NCBI GenBank assembly: GCA_035541775.1
Contig: DATKMP010000219.1
Location: 1-19,450 of the forward strand
Reading direction: 5' to 3'
Origin: DATKMP01 sp035541775
GTDB lineage: Bacteria > Bacteroidota > Ignavibacteria > UBA10030
Length of the DNA: 19,450 bases
A model generated the notes under the pieces. It saw only the letters and a list, made by a program, of their open reading frames with translations, was not told the origin of the DNA and did not search any database. This document shows, in pieces, positions 1-6,679 of this stretch (positions are counted from its first letter, which is position 1; every line of letters starts with the position of its first letter). Position numbers and translations under genes: made by a program.

Positions 1-153
1 ATGAATACGTTCCGCTTCTGCGGTCGTGTTGAATAACAGCGCGACATTTTTGAATCCGTCTTTCTCCGCTTTCTTAGCAAACGCTTTATATTTTTGAAAT
101 GCCTGGCTCTCGCCGGCAAACGCTTCTTTTAAATTTTCTAATGTTGTGGACAT
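1..153 (-). CDS. rbr: rubrerythrin, N-terminal part (cut by window edge)
   Basis: Rubrerythrins are non-haem di-iron proteins that reduce peroxide in anaerobes and microaerophiles. The 51 visible codons start at the ATG on the minus strand at 153 and read MSTTLENLKEAFAGESQAF, then a lysine-rich helix ending in the TAEAERIH region. This matches the first ferritin-like helix of rubrerythrin, with the early Glu of the AGESQA motif as an iron ligand. The C-terminal rubredoxin-like domain lies outside the window, so its presence cannot be judged. A good Shine-Dalgarno (GGGAG) sits just upstream of the start. The gene follows the adenosine-specific kinase gene by 51 bases on the same strand, so it may be the last gene of that unit or have its own promoter in the gap. 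An oxidative-stress role is known for the family; nothing local confirms it. Confidence 0.85.
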   Translation of the reverse strand, partial: MSTTLENLKEAFAGESQAFQKYKAFAKKAEKDGFKNVALLFNTTAEAERIH

Positions 154-204
154 ACATACTCCCTTCACGATCTTGAGTTGAATTGATAATTAATGGTTGC
201 ATTT

Positions 205-690
205 TTATGCGATTTTGTATCCGATCTTACGCAGCAGAGATTTTCTTCCTTTGATATCGTCGTCGGTTTCCACGCCTTGCGTTTTCATGCCGTCGATGAC
301 GCCGAGAATGCCGCGTCCTTGTTCCGTTTCAGCGACGATCACTTCCACAGGATTTGCCGTTGCACAATAAATATTGCAAACTTCAGGGACATTTTTGATC
401 GTGTTCAGAATGTTCACGGGAAACCCGTGTTCGATAAAAACGATGAAGACATGTCCGCACGCCAACGCCATAGCATTTTGTTTTGCCATCTCGATGAGGA
501 TATCGTCGTTGCCGGTGAAGCGCACCAGCGCCGGCCCGGACGATTCGCAAAATCCCAATCCGAATTTTATTTGTGGATTGGTTTGCACGATAGCTTCATG
601 AATATCTTCCACGGTTTTAATGAAGTGGGATTGGCCGAGAATGAAATTCGTCGCTTCGGGTTTTTCAATTTTTACAATTTTCAGTTCCAT
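205..690 (-). CDS. adenosine-specific kinase family protein (PF04008)
   Basis: This 161-residue protein matches the adenosine-specific kinase family (formerly DUF355), small single-domain proteins known mainly from archaea and some bacteria. It covers the family's full usual length. Recognisable stretches are ILGQSHFIKTVEDIHEA (about 18-34), the FGLGFCESSGPALVR block (about 43-57), the HVFIVFIEHGFPVNILN block (about 80-96) and VIVAETEQGRGILGVIDG (about 116-133). The family is proposed to bind or phosphorylate adenosine, but its in vivo role is poorly settled. The ATG at 690 has a strong AAGGA Shine-Dalgarno six bases upstream. It lies 63 bases after the SixA-like gene and 51 bases before rubrerythrin, all on the minus strand. 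An adenosine deaminase gene is a few kilobases away on the other strand, which hints at a shared link to adenosine. Confidence 0.85.
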   Translation of the reverse strand: MELKIVKIEKPEATNFILGQSHFIKTVEDIHEAIVQTNPQIKFGLGFCESSGPALVRFTGNDDILIEMAKQNAMALACGHVFIVFIEHGFPVNILNTIKNVPEVCNIYCATANPVEVIVAETEQGRGILGVIDGMKTQGVETDDDIKGRKSLLRKIGYKIA

Positions 691-753
691 ACAAATTCCT
701 TCCAGTAAGCAAAATGTTCCTCACGCAATGTACGAAATCTTGTTGAAAGAATA

Positions 754-1230
754 TCATTCAATTACATCGACAGGAATAAGCCATCGTAAAACGCCGGTAC
801 CGAAATGCGACGGGCTGTCAATTTCCATCAGCGCCAGGGAACACGGCTTCATTTCGACATGGATGAAACGATTGTCGGCAAGGAATGTTGCTAGAGTTTC
901 TGAGAGATGCGGTTCGTGCCCGACCAACAAAATCGATTCAACGTTCTGCTCCTCCAAAAGATTGGCAAGCTGTTTTGGATTGGCGCCGTTGGTCAGATAT
1001 TCTGTGGAATTGAATCGATGGGCACACACGAACGATTGCACAATCGTCCCGGTTTCTCGTGCACGCGCAAGCGGGCTTGTGAAAACGCTGTCGAGCGATG
1101 TATGCATGCGCTGCAACAAAGCACCCACGGCGGTTGCCTGTTTTTTCCCCTTGTCGGTCAGCAGGCGCTGGGCATCGCTCATTGCACTGTCTCGCATTGC
1201 TTCGCCATGCCGAAGAAAATAAATCAACAT
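754..1230 (-). CDS. sixA: phosphohistidine phosphatase, SixA type
   Basis: A histidine-phosphatase (phosphoglycerate-mutase-like) domain of 158 residues when started at the ATG at 1230. The catalytic RHGE motif falls at residues 7-10 (MLIYFLRHGEA), the usual place in SixA, and a second catalytic His is in VGHEPHLS. The SPLARARETG block is also typical. SixA removes phosphate from histidine, classically from HPt domains of sensor kinases such as ArcB. An in-frame ATG at 1269 would add 13 residues and overlaps the stop codon of the upstream regulator gene as TAATG, which would suit translational coupling; I prefer 1230 because it gives the family's normal N terminus. Neither start has an obvious Shine-Dalgarno. 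Position directly after two signalling genes suggests that it acts on this or a related phosphorelay (inference). Confidence 0.85.
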   Translation of the reverse strand: MLIYFLRHGEAMRDSAMSDAQRLLTDKGKKQATAVGALLQRMHTSLDSVFTSPLARARETGTIVQSFVCAHRFNSTEYLTNGANPKQLANLLEEQNVESILLVGHEPHLSETLATFLADNRFIHVEMKPCSLALMEIDSPSHFGTGVLRWLIPVDVIE

Positions 1231-1268
1231 ATTTGTCAATGAGAACTGTGACGGACCGAATTGCACCA

Positions 1269-2648
1269 TTAATCTTTTGAAAGATTGTATTGCTGAATTT
1301 TGGTGTAGAGCGTTTTCAAACTGATACCGAGAATTTGCGTTGCGGTTGCTTTATTCCATCCAACCGATTTCAACACACCGGCAATATGTAATTTTTCGAT
1401 GTCGTGCATAGAAATTGCTCCGCCGATTTGAATGCCGCCGGCTGTTGCGGCGTTGTCTTTTGCAGTGACGGGGCGCCGCCCGATCGGCAGGGCAATATCA
1501 TCGACTTGAATGAGGTTGTCTTTGCACAGAATACTTGCGCGTTCGATCACATTTTCTAACTCGCGCACATTCCCGGGCCAATCATATTTCATCAGGAACT
1601 CCAGCGCTTTCGGTTCGATCATAATCAAACCTCGCGGGCGTGTACGATTCTTGAGAAAGTAATCGACCAGCAAGGGAATATCGCTAACCCGTTCGCACAA
1701 CGGAGGCACAGCAAGCGTAATGACGTTGATGCGGTACATTAAATCTTCGCGAAAATTTCCTTCGACAACGGCTTCGGTTAATTTTTTATTGGTTGCCGAA
1801 ATGACACGGACATCGGAGCGCAAATTTTTATTGCCGCCGACACGGCGATATTCGCCGGTCTGTAAAAATCGTAGAAGTTTTGGCTGCAGCCCGATGTTGA
1901 TCTCGCCGATCTCATCGAGAAACAAAGTGCCGCCATTGGCAATTTCGACGATGCCTTGTTTCATTTGATGGGCATCGGTGAACGCGCCTTTCTCGTGGCC
2001 GAAGAGTTCGCTCTCTAATAAATTTTCAGGAATGGAAGCGCAGTTGAGTGCGACAAATTGTTGATCTTGCCGCAAACTATTTTTGTGAACGAAATTTGCA
2101 ACCAATTCTTTTCCCGTGCCGCTGGCGCCTTGAATCAAGACAGGCGAGTCTGTCGGCGCAACTTTTGCCGCGATGTTCAACAATTCCAGCATCGGTTTGC
2201 TTTCGCCGATGATGTTGCCCGCGTAAATGTGGCGCGCAAGTTCGGATTTCAGAACTTTATTTTCGATGCTCAGGCGTTTGCGCTCGACGGCCCGTTCGAT
2301 GGTGCTAAGCAATTCGTCGCCGGAATACGGCTTGGTCACATAATTGTACGCGCCAAGCTGCATACATTCGACGGCGATTTTGATATCGTGCACGCCGGTA
2401 AGCATAATGACTTGCGTGTCGAAGGAATTTTCCCGGACGAATTTCAACACTTCAATGCCATCCACGCGCGGCAATTTAATATCTAACAAGACAAGGTCGA
2501 AATTTTTCTGTTGAAGAATATTGATGGCAGCAACGCCGTCCACGGCTGTTTCTACTTTATATCCTTCTTCCAGTAAAAGCGACTGGACAACTTGTAAAAA
2601 CGATTCTTCATCGTCGACGGCAAGAATGGAAATTGGTTCTTTCGGCAT
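1269..2648 (-). CDS. NtrC-family sigma-54-dependent response regulator
   Basis: A three-domain activator of about 459 residues, counted from the ATG at 2648. The receiver domain (about 5-120) has the acidic pair near D12/D13, phospho-acceptor D56 in LLDIKLP, T84 and K106. The AAA+ domain (about 145-375) has Walker A GASGTGKE at 174-181, the sigma-54 contact loop GAFTDA at 221-226 and Walker B GGTLFLDEIGE with D245/E246. A Fis-type helix-turn-helix is at the C terminus (KATATQILGISLKTLYTKI). When phosphorylated, such proteins open sigma-54 promoters. The loop reads GAFTDA instead of the common GAFTGA. An in-frame TTG at 2654 adds two residues, but ATG 2648 is preferred. It starts 15 bases after the upstream kinase-like gene, and its stop abuts sixA, so the three are probably co-transcribed. 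I found no convincing sigma-54 promoter in the window to name as its target. Confidence 0.93.
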   Translation of the reverse strand: MPKEPISILAVDDEESFLQVVQSLLLEEGYKVETAVDGVAAINILQQKNFDLVLLDIKLPRVDGIEVLKFVRENSFDTQVIMLTGVHDIKIAVECMQLGAYNYVTKPYSGDELLSTIERAVERKRLSIENKVLKSELARHIYAGNIIGESKPMLELLNIAAKVAPTDSPVLIQGASGTGKELVANFVHKNSLRQDQQFVALNCASIPENLLESELFGHEKGAFTDAHQMKQGIVEIANGGTLFLDEIGEINIGLQPKLLRFLQTGEYRRVGGNKNLRSDVRVISATNKKLTEAVVEGNFREDLMYRINVITLAVPPLCERVSDIPLLVDYFLKNRTRPRGLIMIEPKALEFLMKYDWPGNVRELENVIERASILCKDNLIQVDDIALPIGRRPVTAKDNAATAGGIQIGGAISMHDIEKLHIAGVLKSVGWNKATATQILGISLKTLYTKIQQYNLSKD

Positions 2649-2663
2649 AGACAACTCGTTTTC

Positions 2664-3770
2664 TTATCGAATAGGTAATGCAAAGTAGAACGTCGCGCCT
2701 TTGCCGACTTCCGACTCTGCCCAAATTTTTCCGTTATGTGCTTCAACAATACGCTGTGAAATAATTAACCCTAATCCGGACATAGAAACTTCTTTCTTTT
2801 GTCCAGCCACGAGATCGCGGTACCGGTCGAAGACAAGGGATAGTTCTTCGGCCGGAATTCCTTCTCCGCTGTTGAACACCGATACCATCACATGTTCCGT
2901 TGGCGGGCGACCTTCTTCAAGCACGATGGCAACCTTCCGCACTTGAACGACGATCGCGCCCTGCGGCGGAGTATGTGCAATCGCGTTGCTTAAAAAAATG
3001 TGAAGCACTTGTTCGATTTTTTCCTGATCGTATTCCAACGGCGGTAAATCTTCTTCGGCGTGCACATCCATGGTGATGTTTGTTGATTGGATAGGCACGC
3101 GAAATTCCTGACACACGGTTTGCACGGTACTGGCAAGCGAAGCAATACCTTTATTGAGGCGAACTCTGCCGCCTTCAAGTTTGGTCAAATCCATCATATC
3201 GTTGAGCAGCGCGATGACTTTATCGATGGATGTTGTCATGTATCCGAGCAATTCTTTTTGATGATCGCCGATCGATCCCGCCATGCCTTTCATTAAATAA
3301 CCGATGCTTTGCCGGAGCCCGGAGATAGGATTATGCAAATCGTACAATAGCCGCGCCGTATGTTCTGCTTGCAATTTTCTGATCCGATCATCGGCATCGC
3401 GTTTTTTAATAATGGCTTTCAACTGCGGCACGAGCTGATCCATATCGACCGGCTTCGTGAGATATTCTTTTGCGCCGAGCTTCATTGCTTCTACCGCCAT
3501 GCTCACGTCGCTCATACCGGTCATCATCACAATTTCGGTCTGTGTGGAATTCTTTCTGGCGTAGCGCAGCACTTCTAATCCATTGGCGCCCGGCATTTTA
3601 ATATCTAACATTGCAATGTCGTAATCTTTCCCCTGAATTTTTTTGATTGCTTCAACGCCGTCGGCAGCTTCGTCCACAGCAAAGCCCTCATCGCCCAGCC
3701 AAGCGGCGATGGTCATCCGGAGCGGATCTTCATCGTCTGCAAGCAACACTTGTATTTTTTCGTCAGCCAT
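2664..3770 (-). CDS. receiver plus histidine-kinase-like hybrid protein (H-box His displaced)
   Basis: A cytoplasmic protein of 368 residues with no membrane segment. The N-terminal receiver domain (about 5-122) has D12/D13, phospho-acceptor D56 in MLDIKMP, T84 and K106. A dimerisation helix pair (about 132-200) and a HATPase domain (about 240-368) follow, with N-box FLSNAIAH (N262), G1 box NSGEGIP (300-306) and G2 box GLGL around 332-335. Where kinases carry H-E/D-L-R-x-P, this protein has YDLHNPIS (143-150): Tyr is at the acceptor position and the only nearby His is H146, three residues later. The G1 Asp is Asn (N300), and the first Asn of the N-box is Ile (I258). It may be a weak or non-phosphorylating kinase, or use H146. 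It is the first gene of the minus-strand unit, with a GGAA-type ribosome site before ATG 3770. Confidence 0.88.
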   Translation of the reverse strand: MADEKIQVLLADDEDPLRMTIAAWLGDEGFAVDEAADGVEAIKKIQGKDYDIAMLDIKMPGANGLEVLRYARKNSTQTEIVMMTGMSDVSMAVEAMKLGAKEYLTKPVDMDQLVPQLKAIIKKRDADDRIRKLQAEHTARLLYDLHNPISGLRQSIGYLMKGMAGSIGDHQKELLGYMTTSIDKVIALLNDMMDLTKLEGGRVRLNKGIASLASTVQTVCQEFRVPIQSTNITMDVHAEEDLPPLEYDQEKIEQVLHIFLSNAIAHTPPQGAIVVQVRKVAIVLEEGRPPTEHVMVSVFNSGEGIPAEELSLVFDRYRDLVAGQKKEVSMSGLGLIISQRIVEAHNGKIWAESEVGKGATFYFALPIR

Positions 3771-3828
3771 GCCGTTCCATTTCTACAAACAACCAATGAT
3801 GTATAAGCCGCGTTTATGTCTGGCGGAT

Positions 3829-3846
3829 ACGGTAAGAACCGTTCTT
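3829..3846. promoter_or_regulatory. overlapping palindromes, possible operator
   Basis: AAGAAC at 3834-3839 and GTTCTT at 3841-3846 form a perfect six-base inverted repeat around a single base. The same stretch also holds ACGGT (3829-3833) and ACCGT (3838-3842) as a second, offset inverted repeat. The site is about 60 bases from the kinase-like gene start and 160 from the deaminase start. Its symmetry fits a dimeric repressor or activator site, but no protein can be named. Confidence 0.35.
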
Positions 3847-3963
3847 CCACTGTTCAGATAATAATTAGATTAGAATGAAAAGTCAATTGCCGTTTGATGA
3901 AAGGAATATGCCGGAAAAGTTGAATTTCAGCACACACAGCATTACATTGGACTACTTAGGAAC

Positions 3964-3986
3964 GGAACCGGAAATATCCTGGTTCC
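3964..3986 (+). promoter_or_regulatory. hairpin in the leader of the adenosine deaminase gene
   Basis: GGAACC at 3964-3969 pairs with GGTTCC at 3981-3986. Inside it GGA (3970-3972) pairs with TCC (3977-3979) around an AATA loop, leaving one bulged T at 3980. The nine-pair stem ends about ten bases before the AGAGGA ribosome site of the deaminase. It lacks a following U-run, so it is not a classical terminator. It could be an operator, an mRNA-stabilising stem or a translation-control element. Confidence 0.4.
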
Positions 3987-4007
3987 TTGAAAGCAAAGAG
4001 GATTATC

Positions 4008-5093
4008 ATGAAACTGACAAAAGAATTTTTGAAAAGCGTGCCGAAAGTGTTATTGCACGACCATTTGGACGGCGGCGTCCGTCCGCAAACGGTGATCGAA
4101 CTTGCGAAAAATCAGGGTTATACAAAATTGCCGACGCATGATGCCGGCGAACTTGCCGAATGGTTTCATCGCGGCGCCACGCGCGGCAGTTTATCGTTGT
4201 TCCTCGAAGGATTCGAACACACCTGTGCGGTCATGAAAAATGAAGAAGCGCTGGAACGTGTCGCTTACGAAATGATGGAAGACATGAAGAAGGACAATGT
4301 GGTGTATGTGGAAACACGCTTCGCTCCTGTTTTTCATGCCACAAAATTTTTGGATACGCACAAAGTAGTCATGTCGATTCTCAAAGGATTGGAACGAGGG
4401 AAAAAAGATTTTGGCGTGGAATACGGAGCGATCATCTGCGCTATGCGGCACATGGAGCCGAGCGTTTCCTTAGAAGTAGCAGAGCTTGCTGTGGATTTCC
4501 GAAATCGCGGCGTGGTGGGTTTCGATCTTGCCGGTGAAGAAGGCGGTTATCCGCCGAAGAAACATGTGGATGCTTTTCATTACATTCAGCGGGAAAATTT
4601 CAACATTACCATTCATGCCGGCGAAGCATTCGGCAAAGAATCCATCTGGCAGGCGATTCAATGGTGCGGCGCACATCGCATCGGCCATGCCACGCGTCTC
4701 ATTGAAGACATGCGCATCAAGAACGGCGAAGTGTTGAGTATGGGAACGCTCGCGCAGTATGTGTTGGACAAACGCATTCCATTAGAAATTTGTCTGACCA
4801 GCAATGTGCATACCGGCGCGGTGCCGAGGATGGAAGAACATCCGTTTGCAATTTACTATCGCTACAAATTCCGTTGCACGCTGAACACCGATGACCGTTT
4901 AATGAGCAACATTACGTTAACGGACGAATACTGGACGGCGGTAGAAAAATTCGGCATGACGATTGATGATTTAGAAAAAATCACCATCAATGCGATGAAG
5001 AGCGCGTTCATTCCTTACAAGCAGCGTATCCCGATTATTTATGAAGTGCTGAAACCGGGCTATGCACGGGCGAGAAGAGAGTTGGAAGGATAA
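4008..5093 (+). CDS. add: adenosine deaminase
   Basis: The 361-residue protein has the metal-dependent amidohydrolase fold of adenosine deaminase, which hydrolyses adenosine or deoxyadenosine to inosine or deoxyinosine and ammonia in the cytoplasm. Visible motifs in order are HDHLDGG (17-23, first two zinc His), HAGE (203-206, zinc His and catalytic Glu), RIGHA (224-228, catalytic His), the LTSN segment (263-266) and TLNTDDR (291-297) with D295 as zinc ligand and D296 for substrate. All key residues are present and the length is normal. I chose ATG 4008 because AGAGGA lies at 3996-4001 with ideal spacing; a TTG at 3987 is in frame but has no such support. A few members of this family use adenine or other purines, so substrate is by family. 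A hairpin sits just upstream, and the next gene starts ten bases after the stop. Confidence 0.92.
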   Translation: MKLTKEFLKSVPKVLLHDHLDGGVRPQTVIELAKNQGYTKLPTHDAGELAEWFHRGATRGSLSLFLEGFEHTCAVMKNEEALERVAYEMMEDMKKDNVVYVETRFAPVFHATKFLDTHKVVMSILKGLERGKKDFGVEYGAIICAMRHMEPSVSLEVAELAVDFRNRGVVGFDLAGEEGGYPPKKHVDAFHYIQRENFNITIHAGEAFGKESIWQAIQWCGAHRIGHATRLIEDMRIKNGEVLSMGTLAQYVLDKRIPLEICLTSNVHTGAVPRMEEHPFAIYYRYKFRCTLNTDDRLMSNITLTDEYWTAVEKFGMTIDDLEKITINAMKSAFIPYKQRIPIIYEVLKPGYARARRELEG

Positions 5094-5103
5094 CAAGCAC
5101 ACG

Positions 5104-6675
5104 ATGGATCAAAAAACAGCAGTCATTATTGGCGCCGGTCCTGCCGGATTAACGGCTGCGTATGAATTACTAACGCGGACGGATATTCACCCGATTATTT
5201 TTGAAGCGACAGAAATGGCGGGCGGCATTGCGCGCACGTTCAATCATAACGGGAACAGAATCGATCTGGGCGGACATCGGTTTTTTTCTAAATCAGCGCG
5301 CGTGACGAAATGGTGGCTTTCGAAATTTCCACTTCAGAAAATTGATGATGATGCCAAAGAGCCGGTCAAAGTAATTTTGGGCGATGCAATGATTGGAGCC
5401 GATGCCGTCGATCTTCAGAGTGAATTAAATCCTGAGAAGACAGATAAAGTTATGTTGGTACGCAAACGGCTCTCTCGTATTTTATTTCGGCGGCGATTTT
5501 TCGATTATCCGGTAACATTAAATTTTACGACGCTTCGAAATCTCGGATTCATCAGCGTTATGAAAATCGGCTTCAGCTATCTTCGGGCAAAATTCTTTCC
5601 CATCCGGCATGAGCAATCGCTTGAAGATTTTTTTATCAATCGATTCGGGAGAGAACTGTATAAAACATTTTTTAAGAATTATACGGAGAAAGTGTGGGGT
5701 GTTCCCTGTACACAAATAAAACCGGATTGGGGCGCGCAGCGTATAAAGGGATTATCGGTTGCAAAAGTTCTTGTGCATGCGGTAACGACTATGGCATTGG
5801 CAAGTTTCGGCAGACATCAGAAAAAAGTGGAAACGAGTTTAGTGGATTATTACCTCTATCCCAAATACGGGCCGGGGCAATTATGGGATTCGATTGGAGA
5901 ATGGATAGAACACCATGGCGGCGAAATACATTATCGACATCCCGTTATGGGGCTAGAACATGATCCATCGAAAGTCGCAACGGTAAAAATCAAGGATGAA
6001 CAAACAGGCGAAATTATTGCGGTTCATGCGGATTATGTTTTTTCTACGATGCCTGTGCGCGATCTGATTTTAGGAATGGGCGGTGCAGTACCGGCGGACG
6101 TACGAGCAATTGCCGAGAATCTTCAGTATCGCGATTTTATGACCATCGGTTTGTTGTTTCCGAAATTAAAAACACCGGACGGAACGCTGCCCGATAATTG
6201 GATTTATATTCAAGAAGGTTATGTCAAAGTCGGGCGTATTCAAGTGTTCAATAACTGGAGCCCGTATCTTGTCCAAGATTCAAACAATGTATGGCTTGGT
6301 CTAGAATATTTTTGCCAGGAAGGCGATACTCTTTGGACGATGAACGATGATGAACTCATTCGTCTCGGTGTAAAAGAATTAGAAGCGATGAATTTAATCG
6401 ATCCGAATTCATTGCTTGATGGTGTTGTTCTAAGAATGCCCAAAGCATATCCCGCGTACTTCGGCGGTTACGAACGATTTGATTTGATTCGCAGCTATGT
6501 CGATCAGTTTGAAAACCTTTTTCTCATCGGACGCAACGGCATGCATCGCTACAATAATATGGATCATTCCATGCTTGCCGCGATGACGGCGGTCGATAAT
6601 ATTCTTGCCGGCGTTAAAACCAAAACGAACTTGTGGCATGTGAATACAGAAACAGAATATCATGAGGGAAAATGA
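5104..6675 (+). CDS. FAD-dependent oxidoreductase, UDP-galactopyranose mutase/amine oxidase-like
   Basis: A 523-residue flavoprotein. The N terminus has the Rossmann dinucleotide motif IIGAGPAGLTAAYEL with GxGxxG at 10-15 and the ribose-binding acidic residue E34 (IIFEA). The GGIAR and DLGGHRFF segments follow, which resemble UDP-galactopyranose mutases and protoporphyrinogen-oxidase-like proteins. The C terminus has LFLIGRNGMHRYNNMDHS, the usual closing FAD contact. Proteins of this sort often sit in surface-sugar or lipid-sugar clusters, but the reaction is not defined by sequence. I start at ATG 5104; upstream in-frame starts would run into the deaminase gene. The start is ten bases after the deaminase stop, with AAGGA inside that gene's end. 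The following membrane glycosyltransferase gene begins four bases after the stop, so a joint role in glycan or lipid-linked sugar chemistry is likely (inference). Confidence 0.8.
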   Translation: MDQKTAVIIGAGPAGLTAAYELLTRTDIHPIIFEATEMAGGIARTFNHNGNRIDLGGHRFFSKSARVTKWWLSKFPLQKIDDDAKEPVKVILGDAMIGADAVDLQSELNPEKTDKVMLVRKRLSRILFRRRFFDYPVTLNFTTLRNLGFISVMKIGFSYLRAKFFPIRHEQSLEDFFINRFGRELYKTFFKNYTEKVWGVPCTQIKPDWGAQRIKGLSVAKVLVHAVTTMALASFGRHQKKVETSLVDYYLYPKYGPGQLWDSIGEWIEHHGGEIHYRHPVMGLEHDPSKVATVKIKDEQTGEIIAVHADYVFSTMPVRDLILGMGGAVPADVRAIAENLQYRDFMTIGLLFPKLKTPDGTLPDNWIYIQEGYVKVGRIQVFNNWSPYLVQDSNNVWLGLEYFCQEGDTLWTMNDDELIRLGVKELEAMNLIDPNSLLDGVVLRMPKAYPAYFGGYERFDLIRSYVDQFENLFLIGRNGMHRYNNMDHSMLAAMTAVDNILAGVKTKTNLWHVNTETEYHEGK

Positions 6676-6679
6676 CAAA

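Larger units (their letters stand above)
3771..4007. promoter_or_regulatory. divergent control region between signalling unit and adenosine deaminase
   Basis: These 237 bases separate two divergent transcription units and should hold both promoters. I see no -35/-10 pair that I would trust on either strand; an A+T-rich stretch at about 3855-3875 could contain a plus-strand -10. Two inverted repeats stand out and are listed separately. A reading frame from 3875 runs through the region into the deaminase gene in another frame, but it has no ribosome site or family likeness and I treat it as spurious. Confidence 0.5.

Noticed and set aside
193..708. A 171-codon plus-strand frame across the adenosine-specific kinase gene.
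   Set aside because: It is the antisense shadow of a clear family member with a good ribosome site; its own sequence matches nothing that I recognise.
3964..3986. A purine riboswitch before adenosine deaminase.
   Set aside because: Only a single hairpin is visible; I cannot find the three-way junction with its conserved loops, and the available leader appears too short downstream of it.
3875..4141. An 88-codon plus-strand frame starting before adenosine deaminase.
   Set aside because: It overlaps the deaminase start in another frame, has no ribosome site, and turns into arginine-rich out-of-frame translation of the deaminase gene.
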